This document shows positions 23,613 through 32,100 of a DNA stretch of 64,000 bases, in pieces. Source of the stretch: Pseudolysinimonas sp051954455 (GTDB taxonomy: Bacteria > Actinomycetota > Actinomycetes > Actinomycetales > Microbacteriaceae); NCBI RefSeq assembly GCF_051954455.1, contig NZ_JBQCHS010000018.1, forward strand, positions 62,001 to 126,000, given 5' to 3'. The translations under genes were made by a program, and so were the position numbers. Positions within the stretch are counted from its first letter, which is position 1. Each line of letters opens with the position of its first letter. Below the pieces are notes generated by a model that did not search any database, was not told the DNA's origin, and worked only from the letters and a program-made list of their open reading frames with translations.

Positions 23613-26027
23613 GTGGACACCGCACCCGTCGCCCCTGCCGTCAGCACTCCGGGCCTCAGCACCCCGGCCGTCACCGAGGAGACGATCGATCGGATCGACG
23701 CGTGGTGGCGCGCCGCCAACTACCTCAGCATCGGTCAGATCTACCTGCTGGCGAATCCGCTGCTGCGCGAACCGCTCCGACCGGAGCACGTCAAGTCGCG
23801 GCTGCTCGGCCACTGGGGGACCACCCCCGGCCTCAACCTGCTGTGGGCGCACCTCAACCGCGCGATCCGCGAGCGCGACCTCGACACGATCTTCATCTGC
23901 GGCCCCGGCCACGGCGGCCCGGGCCTGGTCGCGAGCGCCTGGCTCGACGGCACCTACTCGGAGCTCTACCCGGAGGTCGACCGCAGCGAGGCGGGCGTGC
24001 TGCGGATGTTCCGCCGCTTCTCGTTCCCGGGCGGCATCCCGAGCCACGCCTCGCCCGACACCCCCGGGTCGATCCACGAGGGCGGTGAGCTCGGGTACTC
24101 GCTGAGCCACGCCTACGGCGCCGCCTTCGACAATCCGGACCTGCTGGTCGCCTGCGTGATCGGCGACGGCGAGGCCGAGACGGGGGCCCTCGCGACGAGC
24201 TGGCACTCCAACAAGTTCCTGAACCCGGTGCGCGACGGGGTCGTGCTGCCGATCCTGCACCTGAACGGCTACAAGATCGCGAACCCGACCGTGCTCGCGC
24301 GGATCCCGGAGGAGGAGCTGCTCTCGTTGCTGCGCGGGTACGGACACGAGCCCTATGTGGTCAGCGGCGGCTTCGACGGGGAGGATCCGCGGGACGTGCA
24401 CGCCCGGCTCGCCGCGACCCTCGACGTCGTCCTCGACCGGATCCGCGACATCAAGGCGTCCGCGCGGGAGGACGGCGAACGACCGGCGTGGCCGATGATC
24501 GTCCTCCGCACCCCGAAGGGCTGGACCTGCCCGGACGAGATCGACGGGGTCCCGGTCGAGGGGACCTTCCGCGCGCACCAGGTGCCGCTCGCCAATGCGC
24601 GCGACACCGAGGCCCACCTCCGCGTGCTCGAGGAGTGGATGCGGTCCTACCGCCCGGAGGAGCTGTTCGACGAGGCGGGGGCGCCGCTCCCTGAGGTGGT
24701 CGCGCTCGCCCCGGAGGGCGACCGGCGGATGAGCGCCAACCCGGTCGCGAACGGCGGCCTCCTCCGGGTGCCGCTGAGGCTCCCGGACTTCCGCGACTAC
24801 GGCGTGCAGGTGACGGTCCCCGGCGCCGCCGACGATCAGGCCACCGCGGTCCTCGGGCGCTGGCTGGCGGACGTCATCCGCATGAACCCCGACACGTTCC
24901 GCATCGTCGGGCCCGACGAGACCGCGTCCAACCGGCTCGCGCCCGCGGTGTACGAGGCGACGGCGAAGCAGTGGGAGGGCGCCTACCTCGACGAGGACGT
25001 GCACCTCGCCCGCGCGGGGCGCGTGCTCGAGATGCTGAGCGAGCACCAGTGCCAGGGCTGGCTCGAGGGGTACCTGCTCACGGGCCGGCACGGCCTCTTC
25101 AACTGCTACGAGGCGTTCGTGCACATCGTCGACTCCATGTTCAACCAGCACGCGAAGTGGCTGGAGTCCTCGCGCCGGATCCCCTGGCGGCGCCCGATCT
25201 CGAGCCTCAACTACCTGCTCTCGAGCCACGTCTGGCGGCAGGACCACAACGGCTTCAGCCACCAGGACCCGGGATTCGTCGACCTGGCCGTCAACAAGAG
25301 CGCGGAGGTCGTGCGCGTCTACTTCCCGTTCGACGCCAACACCCTGCTGTCGACCTACGACCACTGCCTCCGCTCCGAGGACTACGTGAACATCGTGGTC
25401 GCCGGCAAGCAGCCCGCCCCGCAGTGGCTGACCATGGAGGAGGCGGTCGAGCACTGCACGCGCGGCCTCGGCATCCTGCCGTGGGCGAGCACGGAGCGCG
25501 ACGGCGAGGAGCCGGACGTCGTGCTCGCCTGCGCGGGCGACGTGCCGACGCTCGAGACGATCGCCGCCGCCGAGCTCCTCCGCGATCGGATCCCGGAGCT
25601 CGCGATCCGCGTCGTCAACGTCGTCGACCTGATGCGCCTCCAGTCCGAGCGCGAGCATCCGCACGGGCTGTCCGACATCGAGTTCGACGCGCTGTTCACC
25701 GTCGACAAGCCGGTGATCTTCGCCTACCACGGCTATCCCTGGATGATCCACCGGCTGACCTACCGCCGCCACGGCCACGACAACATCCACGCGCGCGGAT
25801 TCCTCGAGCGCGGCACCACCACGACGCCGTTCGACATGGTCATGCTCAACGACCTGGACCGCTTCCACCTCGCGATCGACGTGCTCGACCGGGTGCCGGG
25901 GCTGGGGGCGGCGCACGCGGAGCTCCGCCAGGAGCTGGTCGACGCGCGCCTCCGCGCCCGCGCGCACACGCGCGAGACCGGCGACGACCTGCCGGAGGTG
26001 CGCGACTGGCGCTGGACGCCGCGCTGA
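23613..26027 (+). CDS. xfp: Xylulose-5-phosphate/fructose-6-phosphate phosphoketolase
   Basis: 804 residues from the GTG at 23613. A thiamine-diphosphate enzyme that splits xylulose-5-P or fructose-6-P to acetyl phosphate plus glyceraldehyde-3-P or erythrose-4-P. Family phrases: WWRAANYLSIGQIYL, KSRLLGHWGTTPG, GPGHGGPG, SFPGGIPSHASPDTPGSIHEGGELGYSLSHA, the ThDP-binding GDGEAETGALATSWHSNKFLNP, LHLNGYKIANPTVLAR, and C-terminal SHVWRQDHNGFSHQDPGF. Its acetyl phosphate would feed AckA encoded just upstream. Leaderless promoter with its own box. Confidence 0.96.
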   Translation: MDTAPVAPAVSTPGLSTPAVTEETIDRIDAWWRAANYLSIGQIYLLANPLLREPLRPEHVKSRLLGHWGTTPGLNLLWAHLNRAIRERDLDTIFICGPGHGGPGLVASAWLDGTYSELYPEVDRSEAGVLRMFRRFSFPGGIPSHASPDTPGSIHEGGELGYSLSHAYGAAFDNPDLLVACVIGDGEAETGALATSWHSNKFLNPVRDGVVLPILHLNGYKIANPTVLARIPEEELLSLLRGYGHEPYVVSGGFDGEDPRDVHARLAATLDVVLDRIRDIKASAREDGERPAWPMIVLRTPKGWTCPDEIDGVPVEGTFRAHQVPLANARDTEAHLRVLEEWMRSYRPEELFDEAGAPLPEVVALAPEGDRRMSANPVANGGLLRVPLRLPDFRDYGVQVTVPGAADDQATAVLGRWLADVIRMNPDTFRIVGPDETASNRLAPAVYEATAKQWEGAYLDEDVHLARAGRVLEMLSEHQCQGWLEGYLLTGRHGLFNCYEAFVHIVDSMFNQHAKWLESSRRIPWRRPISSLNYLLSSHVWRQDHNGFSHQDPGFVDLAVNKSAEVVRVYFPFDANTLLSTYDHCLRSEDYVNIVVAGKQPAPQWLTMEEAVEHCTRGLGILPWASTERDGEEPDVVLACAGDVPTLETIAAAELLRDRIPELAIRVVNVVDLMRLQSEREHPHGLSDIEFDALFTVDKPVIFAYHGYPWMIHRLTYRRHGHDNIHARGFLERGTTTTPFDMVMLNDLDRFHLAIDVLDRVPGLGAAHAELRQELVDARLRARAHTRETGDDLPEVRDWRWTPR

Positions 26028-26051
26028 CCTCCGGGGATCCGTCCGGGATCC

Positions 26052-26066
26052 GGGACCTCCGGCCCT
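26052..26066 (+). promoter_or_regulatory. DosR-like box for the P1B ATPase
   Basis: GGGACCTCCGGCCCT, identical to the xfp box, ends 34 bases before the GTG at 26101. Hexamer CACGGT at 26089-26094. Confidence 0.85.
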
Positions 26067-26100
26067 GGCCGCGGCGGCGCCGCCCCGGCACGGTCGAGGA

Positions 26101-27918
26101 GTGAGATCGTTCGCGGCGTCGATGGTGCTCCTCGGCGCCACGCTCGTCGACGGCGCCCTGGCCGGCGTCCTCGCCGCGGCCGGAGCCGCCGCCGCGGTCG
26201 CCTGGGTCCTCGCCTCCTTCGCGGTCGCGGTCGCCGCGTGGCGGCTCGTGCGGATGATCGCCGACCTGCGCGACCGGCGCTGGGGCGTCGACGTGCTCGC
26301 GGTGCTGGCCGTCGGCAGCACCGTCGTCGTCGGCGAGTTCTGGGCGGCCTGGGTGATCACGGTGATGATGACCGGCGGGGACGCGCTCGAGGCGTACGCG
26401 TCGCACCGGGCGCACGGCGAGATCCAGGCGATGCTGGAGCGCGCGCCGCGGACGGCGCTGCGCCTGCCGCCGGCAGACGCGCCCGACGCGCCGCCCGTCG
26501 AGATCGAGGTCGCCGCGATCGCGATCGGCGCCGTGCTGCTCATCCGGCCGGGCGACGTCGTGCCCGTCGACGCGGACGTGGTCGACGCGCGCGGCGCGTT
26601 CGACCTGTCGGCGATCACCGGCGAGAGCCTGCCCGAGACCCGCCGGGCGGGCGAGAGGGTGCCGAGCGGCGCCGTCGCCACGACGGCCCCGGTGCGGGTG
26701 CGCTGCGCCGTGGTGGCGGAGGCGAGCGAATACCAGCGGATCGTGCGCGCCGTCGAGGCGGCTGCCGGTTCCCGCTCCGGATTCGTGCGGCTGGCGGACC
26801 GGATCGCGGTCCCGTTCACCGGCGTCTCCCTCGCGATCGCCGGAATCGCCTGGGCCGTCTCCGGCTCCTTCCTGCGCTTCGCCGAGGTCCTCGTCGTGGC
26901 CACGCCGTGCTCGCTCCTCATCGCCGCGCCGGCCGCATTCGTCGCCGGCATGGGACGCACGGCCCGCGCCGGCGTCGTCATGAAGAACGCCGCCGCCCTC
27001 GAGCGCCTCGCCTCCGTGCGGGCGGCAGCGTTCGACAAGACCGGCACGCTCACCGGCGGTTCGCCCTCGGTCTCCCGCGTCGAGGTGGAGGCCGGCAGCG
27101 ACGAGGCCGCGGTGCTGGGGGAGGCCGCCGCGGCGGAATCGGCGTCGTCGCACGCTTTGGCCGCTGCCGTCGTCGCGGCGGCCCGTGAGCACGCCGTGGC
27201 GATGCCCGCGCTCTCGGGGGTCGAGGAGCATCCCGGCGAGGGGATGTCGGCCCGGCTCGACGGCCAGGAGCTGCGGGTGGGCGCCGCCGCATTCACCGGG
27301 GCGGAGCCTCGCCCGGCCGCGGGAGAGGCGATCGTGCACGTGGCCGTCGGCGGACGCGAACGCGGGCGCATCGTGCTGCGCGACCCGATCCGGCCGGACG
27401 CGCGCGAGGTGATCGCGGCGCTGCGGGCCGACGGGGTGGAGCGCATCGCGATGGTCACCGGCGACGACGTCGGCACGGCGCGGACCGTCGCCGCGGAGGC
27501 CGGCATCGAGGAGGTCCACGCGGCCCTGAGCCCGCAGGACAAGGCGCGGATCGTCGCGGCGCTCTCTCCGCGACCGGCGATGATGGTCGGCGACGGCATC
27601 AACGACGTGCTCGTCCTGGCCTCGGCGGACATCGGCGTCGCCATGAACCGATCCGGTCTCGGCGCCGCCGGGGAGTCGGCCGACGCGGTGATCCTGACCG
27701 GGCGGCTGGACGCGCTGCTCGCGGCGCGGCGGATCGCCTTCCGCACCCGGCGCATCGCCCGGCAGAGCGTCTGGCTCGGGGCGGGCATCAGCGTCGCGTT
27801 GATGCTCGTGGCGACCACCGGCGTGCTCCCGCCGATCCTCGGGGCGGTGGCGCAGGAGGCCGTCGACGTCCTCACCATCCTCAACGCGCTCCGCGCTACC
27901 CGCGCCGGCCGGTCCTGA
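26101..27918 (+). CDS. Heavy-metal-type (P1B) ATPase with unusual TPCS membrane motif
   Basis: 605 residues, shorter than most family members because there is no N-terminal metal-binding domain. About six to eight helices; actuator AITGES (171-176), phosphorylation site DKTGT (Asp312), GDGIND hinge and MNRSG near the end. The membrane metal-binding motif, normally CPC, SPC or TPC followed by Pro, reads ATPCSLLIA (Cys270, Ser271), so the Pro after Cys is lost. The transported metal cannot be inferred. The mycobacterial counterpart in the DosR regulon, CtpF, is a P2-like ATPase, so this is an analogue rather than an orthologue. Confidence 0.88.
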   Translation: MRSFAASMVLLGATLVDGALAGVLAAAGAAAAVAWVLASFAVAVAAWRLVRMIADLRDRRWGVDVLAVLAVGSTVVVGEFWAAWVITVMMTGGDALEAYASHRAHGEIQAMLERAPRTALRLPPADAPDAPPVEIEVAAIAIGAVLLIRPGDVVPVDADVVDARGAFDLSAITGESLPETRRAGERVPSGAVATTAPVRVRCAVVAEASEYQRIVRAVEAAAGSRSGFVRLADRIAVPFTGVSLAIAGIAWAVSGSFLRFAEVLVVATPCSLLIAAPAAFVAGMGRTARAGVVMKNAAALERLASVRAAAFDKTGTLTGGSPSVSRVEVEAGSDEAAVLGEAAAAESASSHALAAAVVAAAREHAVAMPALSGVEEHPGEGMSARLDGQELRVGAAAFTGAEPRPAAGEAIVHVAVGGRERGRIVLRDPIRPDAREVIAALRADGVERIAMVTGDDVGTARTVAAEAGIEEVHAALSPQDKARIVAALSPRPAMMVGDGINDVLVLASADIGVAMNRSGLGAAGESADAVILTGRLDALLAARRIAFRTRRIARQSVWLGAGISVALMLVATTGVLPPILGAVAQEAVDVLTILNALRATRAGRS

Positions 27919-27921
27919 CAC

Positions 27922-28386
27922 TCAGTCGGGTCGGTCCCAGCCCGGTCGGCCGAGGGCGATCAGGCGGCCCCAGTCGCGCGCCTCCATGAGCACGCCGGCG
28001 AGCTGCGCCGCCGACGGGTCGACCCGGAATCCGCGCCCCGCGCTCAGCAGCGCCCCGCCCGCCCGCCGCGCCCGGCGCCGGAGCGCGCGCAGCGCGGTAT
28101 CGGGCAGCAGACGCCGCCGCGGGCGGGTCGTGAAGACGAGGACCCCGTGGTCGTCGAGGTGGTGCGCGTCGATCCAGCGCCGAAGCCCGCCCTCGACGTC
28201 CGGCAGGGTCCCGCGACGGGTCGGAGCGCCGAGCACCACGAGTCCGGCGTCGCGGATCGTGGCGTCGTCCGCCTCGCGACTCGATACGCAGCGGACCGTG
28301 TAGCGCACCCGCAGACCCTCGGCGATCGCCTCCGCGACCTCACGGACGACGGGTGCCGTCGCGTCGTAGACGACGGTCGCGATCAT
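27922..28386 (-). CDS. Flavodoxin-like protein
   Basis: 154 residues. IATVVYDATAPVVREVAEAIAEGL (phosphate-binding loop region of a flavodoxin fold but without the usual T/S-x-T-G-x-T), LVVLGAPTRRGTLPDVEGGLRRWID (second FMN-contact region) and GVLVFTTRPRRRLLPDTALRAL follow the flavodoxin_5-like pattern. FMN binding is uncertain. It overlaps the upstream USP gene by 4 bases and is the third gene of that operon. Paralogous to the gene at 32652. Confidence 0.72.
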   Translation of the reverse strand: MIATVVYDATAPVVREVAEAIAEGLRVRYTVRCVSSREADDATIRDAGLVVLGAPTRRGTLPDVEGGLRRWIDAHHLDDHGVLVFTTRPRRRLLPDTALRALRRRARRAGGALLSAGRGFRVDPSAAQLAGVLMEARDWGRLIALGRPGWDRPD

Positions 28387-29114
28387 TCCCGCAGCCGGCT
28401 CGAGCCGCCCCCGCGGGCGACCAGGAGCGGGATCGCCGTCCGATCGATGAGCTCGCCGAGCACCGAGGCGGGCGAGCTGATCCGCTCACCGCCCACGACG
28501 AGGAGCTCGCGCCCGCGGGACTCGTCGAGGAGCGCGTGCGCAGCGGCGGTCGAGCGCACCCGCGAACTCAGCTCCACGGTCGGGTGGTGGCGCTCGACGG
28601 TCGCGCGCCCGATGCGGAGGGCGGGGTCGGTGCGGCCCTCGCGCGTGGAGAACGGCTCGAAGCGCGCGGCGACGGCGTGGACCAGCAGGAGCGGCGCTCC
28701 CGCGTGCTCGGCCTCGGCTCCCGCGGCGGCGGCGGTCATCCCCGCGTCGCTGAGGCGGTCGACGCCGCAGACGATCCCCGATCCCGGCGCCGCGTCCTCC
28801 GGCACGATCGCGACGGAGCACCCGAAGAGCGTGACGAGCCCCCGGGCGCGCCGGCGGCTCTCGGCGTCCGAGACGCCCACGACGACGACGTCCGCGGGAT
28901 GCGGCATCGGCAGCGTGGGCATCGATTCGGGATCGCCGTCGTCCCCGACGCGGAACGCGTCGAGGGGGATGTCGCGGATGGCCATGCGCTCCTCGGCCCA
29001 GGCGCGGGCCCGGTGCGCGGCGGACCCGCCGTCGTCGGCCACCCAGACGTGGGCGAAGGGCTCGAACTCCCCGGCATCGTGTTCGACGTCGGCAGAGCGG
29101 AAGGTCTCGGTCAT
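28383..29114 (-). CDS. Divergent tandem USP-like protein
   Basis: 243 residues from the ATG at 29114 (AAGGA upstream). Two alpha/beta halves: PADVVVVGVSDAESRRRARGLVTLFGCSVAIVPED and IVCGVDRLSDAGMTAAAAGAEAEHAG to RELLVVGGERISSPASVLGELIDRTAIPLLVARG. The nucleotide-binding loops are not conserved. It is the middle gene of the USP - USP - flavodoxin operon, 13 bases after the first. Confidence 0.75.
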   Translation of the reverse strand: MTETFRSADVEHDAGEFEPFAHVWVADDGGSAAHRARAWAEERMAIRDIPLDAFRVGDDGDPESMPTLPMPHPADVVVVGVSDAESRRRARGLVTLFGCSVAIVPEDAAPGSGIVCGVDRLSDAGMTAAAAGAEAEHAGAPLLLVHAVAARFEPFSTREGRTDPALRIGRATVERHHPTVELSSRVRSTAAAHALLDESRGRELLVVGGERISSPASVLGELIDRTAIPLLVARGGGSSRLRE

Positions 29115-29127
29115 CTCGGTCCTTCTC

Positions 29128-29994
29128 TCAGGCGTCGGCGGCCAGGGCGTCGGCCTCGATCGCCGCGCCGTACGCGGGGGAGGGGGCGACGACGCAGATC
29201 GGCGCGGCGGTGCGCGCGAGCAGCGCCCGCGCGGTGGAGCCGAGGACGAGGCCGGTCAGGGGGCCCCAACGATGGCTGCCGATCACGACCATCCCCGCGT
29301 CGCGGGCGTGTTCGGCGAGGGCGTCCGCCGCCGGCCGCTCCTCGAGGACCCCGTGCGCATCCAGATGGCGCACCTCGTCGCGGAGGCGCTCGACGGCCTC
29401 CGTGAGCTCCTTCCGGTGCGCGTCGCGGAAGTCCGGTTCGTCGGTGATGAGGGAGAGGAGGTTGGCGCGCGACTGCACCGGCACCGCCCAGGTGTGGACG
29501 ACCGTCAGTCGGGCGTGCGCCGCGACCGCCTCGTGCGCGGCGAACTCCAGCGCCTCGTCGCTCGTGTCGCCCTCGTCGAGGCCGACGACGACGTCACGGG
29601 TGGGTCCCGGCGTCCAGTCAGCGGGCACGATCACGGTGACGGCGCGAGAGCGCGACGCGATGCGCAGCGGCACGGACCCGTGCAGGGTCGACTGGACCGG
29701 GTGATCGCGGCGCGCGCCCACGACGACCAGATCGGCGTGCTCGGCGGCATCGACCAGTGCATCCGGCACGGTCTTCATCTCGAGCGAGGTCCGGACCTCC
29801 GCGTGCGGCAGCGCCTCCTGGACGCGCCGGCGGGTGCGCTCGAGCTCCGCACGGTTCTCGGACGGGTCCGACGCCAGCATGTCGAAGGCGCGGACCAGCT
29901 CGATCTCGGCGGGCCGTCGCCGCACGCGCTCGATCACCCAGTCGACGGCCGGCCGGGATGCGGCGCCCCCGATCCCCACTGCGATGCGCTCCAT
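29128..29994 (-). CDS. Tandem-domain universal stress protein
   Basis: 288 residues from the ATG at 29994 (AAGGA upstream). A paralogue of the genes at 19093 and 37310. Both nucleotide loops carry Arg or Asp in place of the second Gly (GARRDHPVQSTLHGSVP, GSHRWGPLTGLVLGSTA). The box at 30043 with GAGCGT hexamer provides the promoter for the three-gene operon. Confidence 0.88.
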   Translation of the reverse strand: MERIAVGIGGAASRPAVDWVIERVRRRPAEIELVRAFDMLASDPSENRAELERTRRRVQEALPHAEVRTSLEMKTVPDALVDAAEHADLVVVGARRDHPVQSTLHGSVPLRIASRSRAVTVIVPADWTPGPTRDVVVGLDEGDTSDEALEFAAHEAVAAHARLTVVHTWAVPVQSRANLLSLITDEPDFRDAHRKELTEAVERLRDEVRHLDAHGVLEERPAADALAEHARDAGMVVIGSHRWGPLTGLVLGSTARALLARTAAPICVVAPSPAYGAAIEADALAADA

Positions 29995-30042
29995 GACCGG
30001 TCCTTCCCACCCCCACGCTCGCCGGCCGATCCCCGCACGACG

Positions 30043-30057
30043 AGGGCCGAAGGTCCC
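30043..30057 (-). promoter_or_regulatory. DosR-like box, perfect consensus, USP-USP-flavodoxin operon
   Basis: Plus strand AGGGCCGAAGGTCCC, pointing left. Hexamer GAGCGT on the minus strand (30015-30020) follows after 22 bases; the start is 48 bases away with a Shine-Dalgarno sequence. Confidence 0.86.
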
Positions 30058-30067
30058 CTTCGTGCGG

Positions 30068-30082
30068 AGGACCTTCGGCCCT
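30068..30082 (+). promoter_or_regulatory. DosR-like box for the BON-BON operon
   Basis: AGGACCTTCGGCCCT, one mismatch, ends 34 bases before the ATG at 30117. Hexamer GATGCT at 30105-30110. Pairs divergently with the box at 30043. Confidence 0.86.
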
Positions 30083-30116
30083 CGACGGGGTCGGCGCCCC
30101 GGCCGATGCTCGGCGC

Positions 30117-30785
30117 ATGAGCACATCCCCGGCCGCGCGGACGGATCTCGAGATCCTGCAGGCCGTGCGTGACGAGCTCGACTGGGCGCCCGACGTCCGG
30201 GCGGACGCGGTCGACGTCGCGGTCGACGCCGGCGCCGTCATGCTCTCGGGCGAGGTCCTCACCCTCGACGAACGCCGGGCCGCCGCGCGCGCCGGCCTGC
30301 GGGTCCGGGGCGTCGTCACCCTCGCCGACGACCTCGTGGTCGCGGGCCCCCCGGACGAGCAGGTCGACGACCGCGCCATCGCCCGCGCCGTCGAGCAGGC
30401 GTTCGCGTGGTCGAGCGCGGTGCCGGCCTCCGTCGATGCGGCGGTCGACGACCGCCGGGTCACCATCACGGGCCAGGTGGAGTGGGACTACCAGCGCCGC
30501 GCCGCGCGGGCTCTCGCGCGCGCCGTGGTCGGTGTCCGCGAGGTCGTCGATCGCACGGAGCTGACGCCTCGGCTGTCTGCGCCGGACACCGCCGAGCGGA
30601 TCCACGCCGCCCTCGTGCGCCGGGCCGCCCTCGACGCGCAGGACATCGAGGTCGCGGTCGACGGCACCACCGTCACACTGACCGGACGCGTCCACTCCGC
30701 CCTCGAACGCCGCGAGGCCGTCCACGCCGCCTGGGGGTCGCCCCACGTCGAGCGCGTCGTCGACCTCCTGACCATCGCACCGTGA
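30117..30785 (+). CDS. Triple BON-domain protein
   Basis: 222 residues with three BON repeats in the same arrangement as the gene at 17098 (VDAGAVMLSGEVLTLDERRAAARAGLRVRGV; RRVTITGQVEWDYQRRAARALARAVVGVREV; IEVAVDGTTVTLTGRVHSALERREAVHAAWGSPHVERV). No signal peptide. The Trp-Asp-Tyr-Gln-Arg signature between repeats 2 and 3 is shared by all three long paralogues or nearly so. It is followed after 7 bases by another copy. Confidence 0.87.
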   Translation: MSTSPAARTDLEILQAVRDELDWAPDVRADAVDVAVDAGAVMLSGEVLTLDERRAAARAGLRVRGVVTLADDLVVAGPPDEQVDDRAIARAVEQAFAWSSAVPASVDAAVDDRRVTITGQVEWDYQRRAARALARAVVGVREVVDRTELTPRLSAPDTAERIHAALVRRAALDAQDIEVAVDGTTVTLTGRVHSALERREAVHAAWGSPHVERVVDLLTIAP

Positions 30786-30792
30786 CGCCGTC

Positions 30793-31464
30793 ATGAACGC
30801 GACGGAGGGGCGCACCGACGAGCAGATCCAGGAGGACGTGCTCGCCGAGCTGCGGTGGACGCCGGACGTGGATGCGGCGGGGATCGGCGTCGCCGTCGAG
30901 GACGGCACCGTCACGCTGACCGGGCAGGTCGACAGCTACATCGAACGCGTCGCGGCGGCGCAGGCGGCGCTCCGGGTCCGCGGCGTGACGGCCCTCGCGG
31001 ACGAGCTGCGGGTCCGTCCGGTCACGGGGGAGGGGCTGTCCGACTCCGCGATCGCGCACGCGATCGAGCACGGCCTGGCCTGGGCGACCGACGTGCCGGA
31101 CGGCGTGCAGGTCGTGGTGCGCGACGGGGTCGCGACCCTTCACGGCGAGGTCATGTGGCAGCACCAGCGGCAGGCCGCCGAGCACCTCGCCGCGCGCACC
31201 CGCGGTGTGCGCGCGGTGAAGAATCGCATCGTCCTGTCGCTGCGGGCCTCAGCGGCGGAGACGGAGGAGGTCATCCGGCACGCGCTCCGCCGGCACGCGC
31301 ACGTCGACGAGCCCTCGGTCCACGTCGCGGCGGTCGGGACGCGGGTCACCCTCACGGGCACGGTCCGCACGCCCGCCGAGAGCCGCCATGCCGAGCACGC
31401 CGCGTGGGGCTCGCCCAACGTCACGGCGGTCGAGAACCGTCTGACGGTCACCGGCGAGCAGTGA
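30793..31464 (+). CDS. Triple BON-domain protein
   Basis: 223 residues; tandem duplicate of the preceding gene. Repeat 1 (VDAAGIGVAVEDGTVTLTGQVDSYIERVAAAQAAL) is closer to the gene at 17098 than to its neighbour at 30117, which suggests duplication and rearrangement between the two loci. The last repeat has VAAVGTRVTLTGTVRTPAESRHAEHAAWGSPNV. It has no box of its own and is presumably co-transcribed from 30068. Confidence 0.87.
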   Translation: MNATEGRTDEQIQEDVLAELRWTPDVDAAGIGVAVEDGTVTLTGQVDSYIERVAAAQAALRVRGVTALADELRVRPVTGEGLSDSAIAHAIEHGLAWATDVPDGVQVVVRDGVATLHGEVMWQHQRQAAEHLAARTRGVRAVKNRIVLSLRASAAETEEVIRHALRRHAHVDEPSVHVAAVGTRVTLTGTVRTPAESRHAEHAAWGSPNVTAVENRLTVTGEQ

Positions 31465-31609
31465 GGCGGACGCCCGCGGGATGAGTGCCGCCGGCGGCCT
31501 CCGTCCCGAGGGCGGGCGCGTAGCCGCAGTCGGCGGTGCGCCCCGGCCGGTGGACCCTCCGACCGGTCCGCGGTGCGTCCAGTGTGCTCCGCCGTCCCAC
31601 GAGGGAGAA

Positions 31610-31624
31610 GGGACCAACGGCCCT
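31610..31624 (+). promoter_or_regulatory. DosR-like box for the PPOX-like gene at 31659
   Basis: GGGACCAACGGCCCT, two central mismatches, ends 34 bases before the ATG. Hexamer CAGGCT (31647-31652) is 6 bases before the start. It is the only feature seen in the 194-base gap after the BON genes. Confidence 0.82.
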
Positions 31625-31658
31625 CGGCGCCGATCCGTCGTGTCGGCAGGCTGCGAGC

Positions 31659-32093
31659 ATGACGATCGACCCCCGGACGCAACCCGCCGACGTGATCTCC
31701 GAAGAGGAGTGCTGGCGGCGGCTCGCGGGGGAGCGCATCGGGCGCTTCGCGGTCGAGTCGGGCGGCGGTCCGCGGATCTTCCCGGTCAACCACCTGGTCC
31801 TCGACGGGGCGGTCGTGTTCCGGAGCGGGCCGGGCCTCAAGATGCTCGCCGGCTCGGCGCATCCGCGTGCCGCGTTCGAGGTCGACGGGCGCGATCAGGA
31901 CGAGTTCTGGAGCGTCGTCGTGGACGGCGACGTCACGATCCTGGGCGCCGACGACCCGTCGCTGCTCGGACGGCTCGACGACCTCGTGGCGCTGCATCCC
32001 TCGCCGAAGCACATGGTGATCCGGCTCCGGCCGCGGTCGATCAGCGGCCGGCGCTTCCTGCCGCCGCAGCCGGGCAGCCTCTGGAACGCCTAG
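31659..32093 (+). CDS. Pyridoxamine-5'-phosphate-oxidase-like flavin-binding protein
   Basis: 144 residues from the ATG at 31659. EEECWRRLAGERIGRFAVESGGGPRIFPVNHLVLDGAVVFRSGPGLKMLAGSAHPRAAFEVDG is the usual N-terminal half of the PNPOx-like split barrel (SEEECWxLL, FPVNYxVDG, VxFRTxxGxKL). Such proteins bind FMN or F420 and are common in DosR regulons; they are not vitamin-B6 enzymes. Paralogues are at 41066 and 41482. Leaderless promoter. Confidence 0.85.
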   Translation: MTIDPRTQPADVISEEECWRRLAGERIGRFAVESGGGPRIFPVNHLVLDGAVVFRSGPGLKMLAGSAHPRAAFEVDGRDQDEFWSVVVDGDVTILGADDPSLLGRLDDLVALHPSPKHMVIRLRPRSISGRRFLPPQPGSLWNA

Positions 32094-32100
32094 CGACAGG

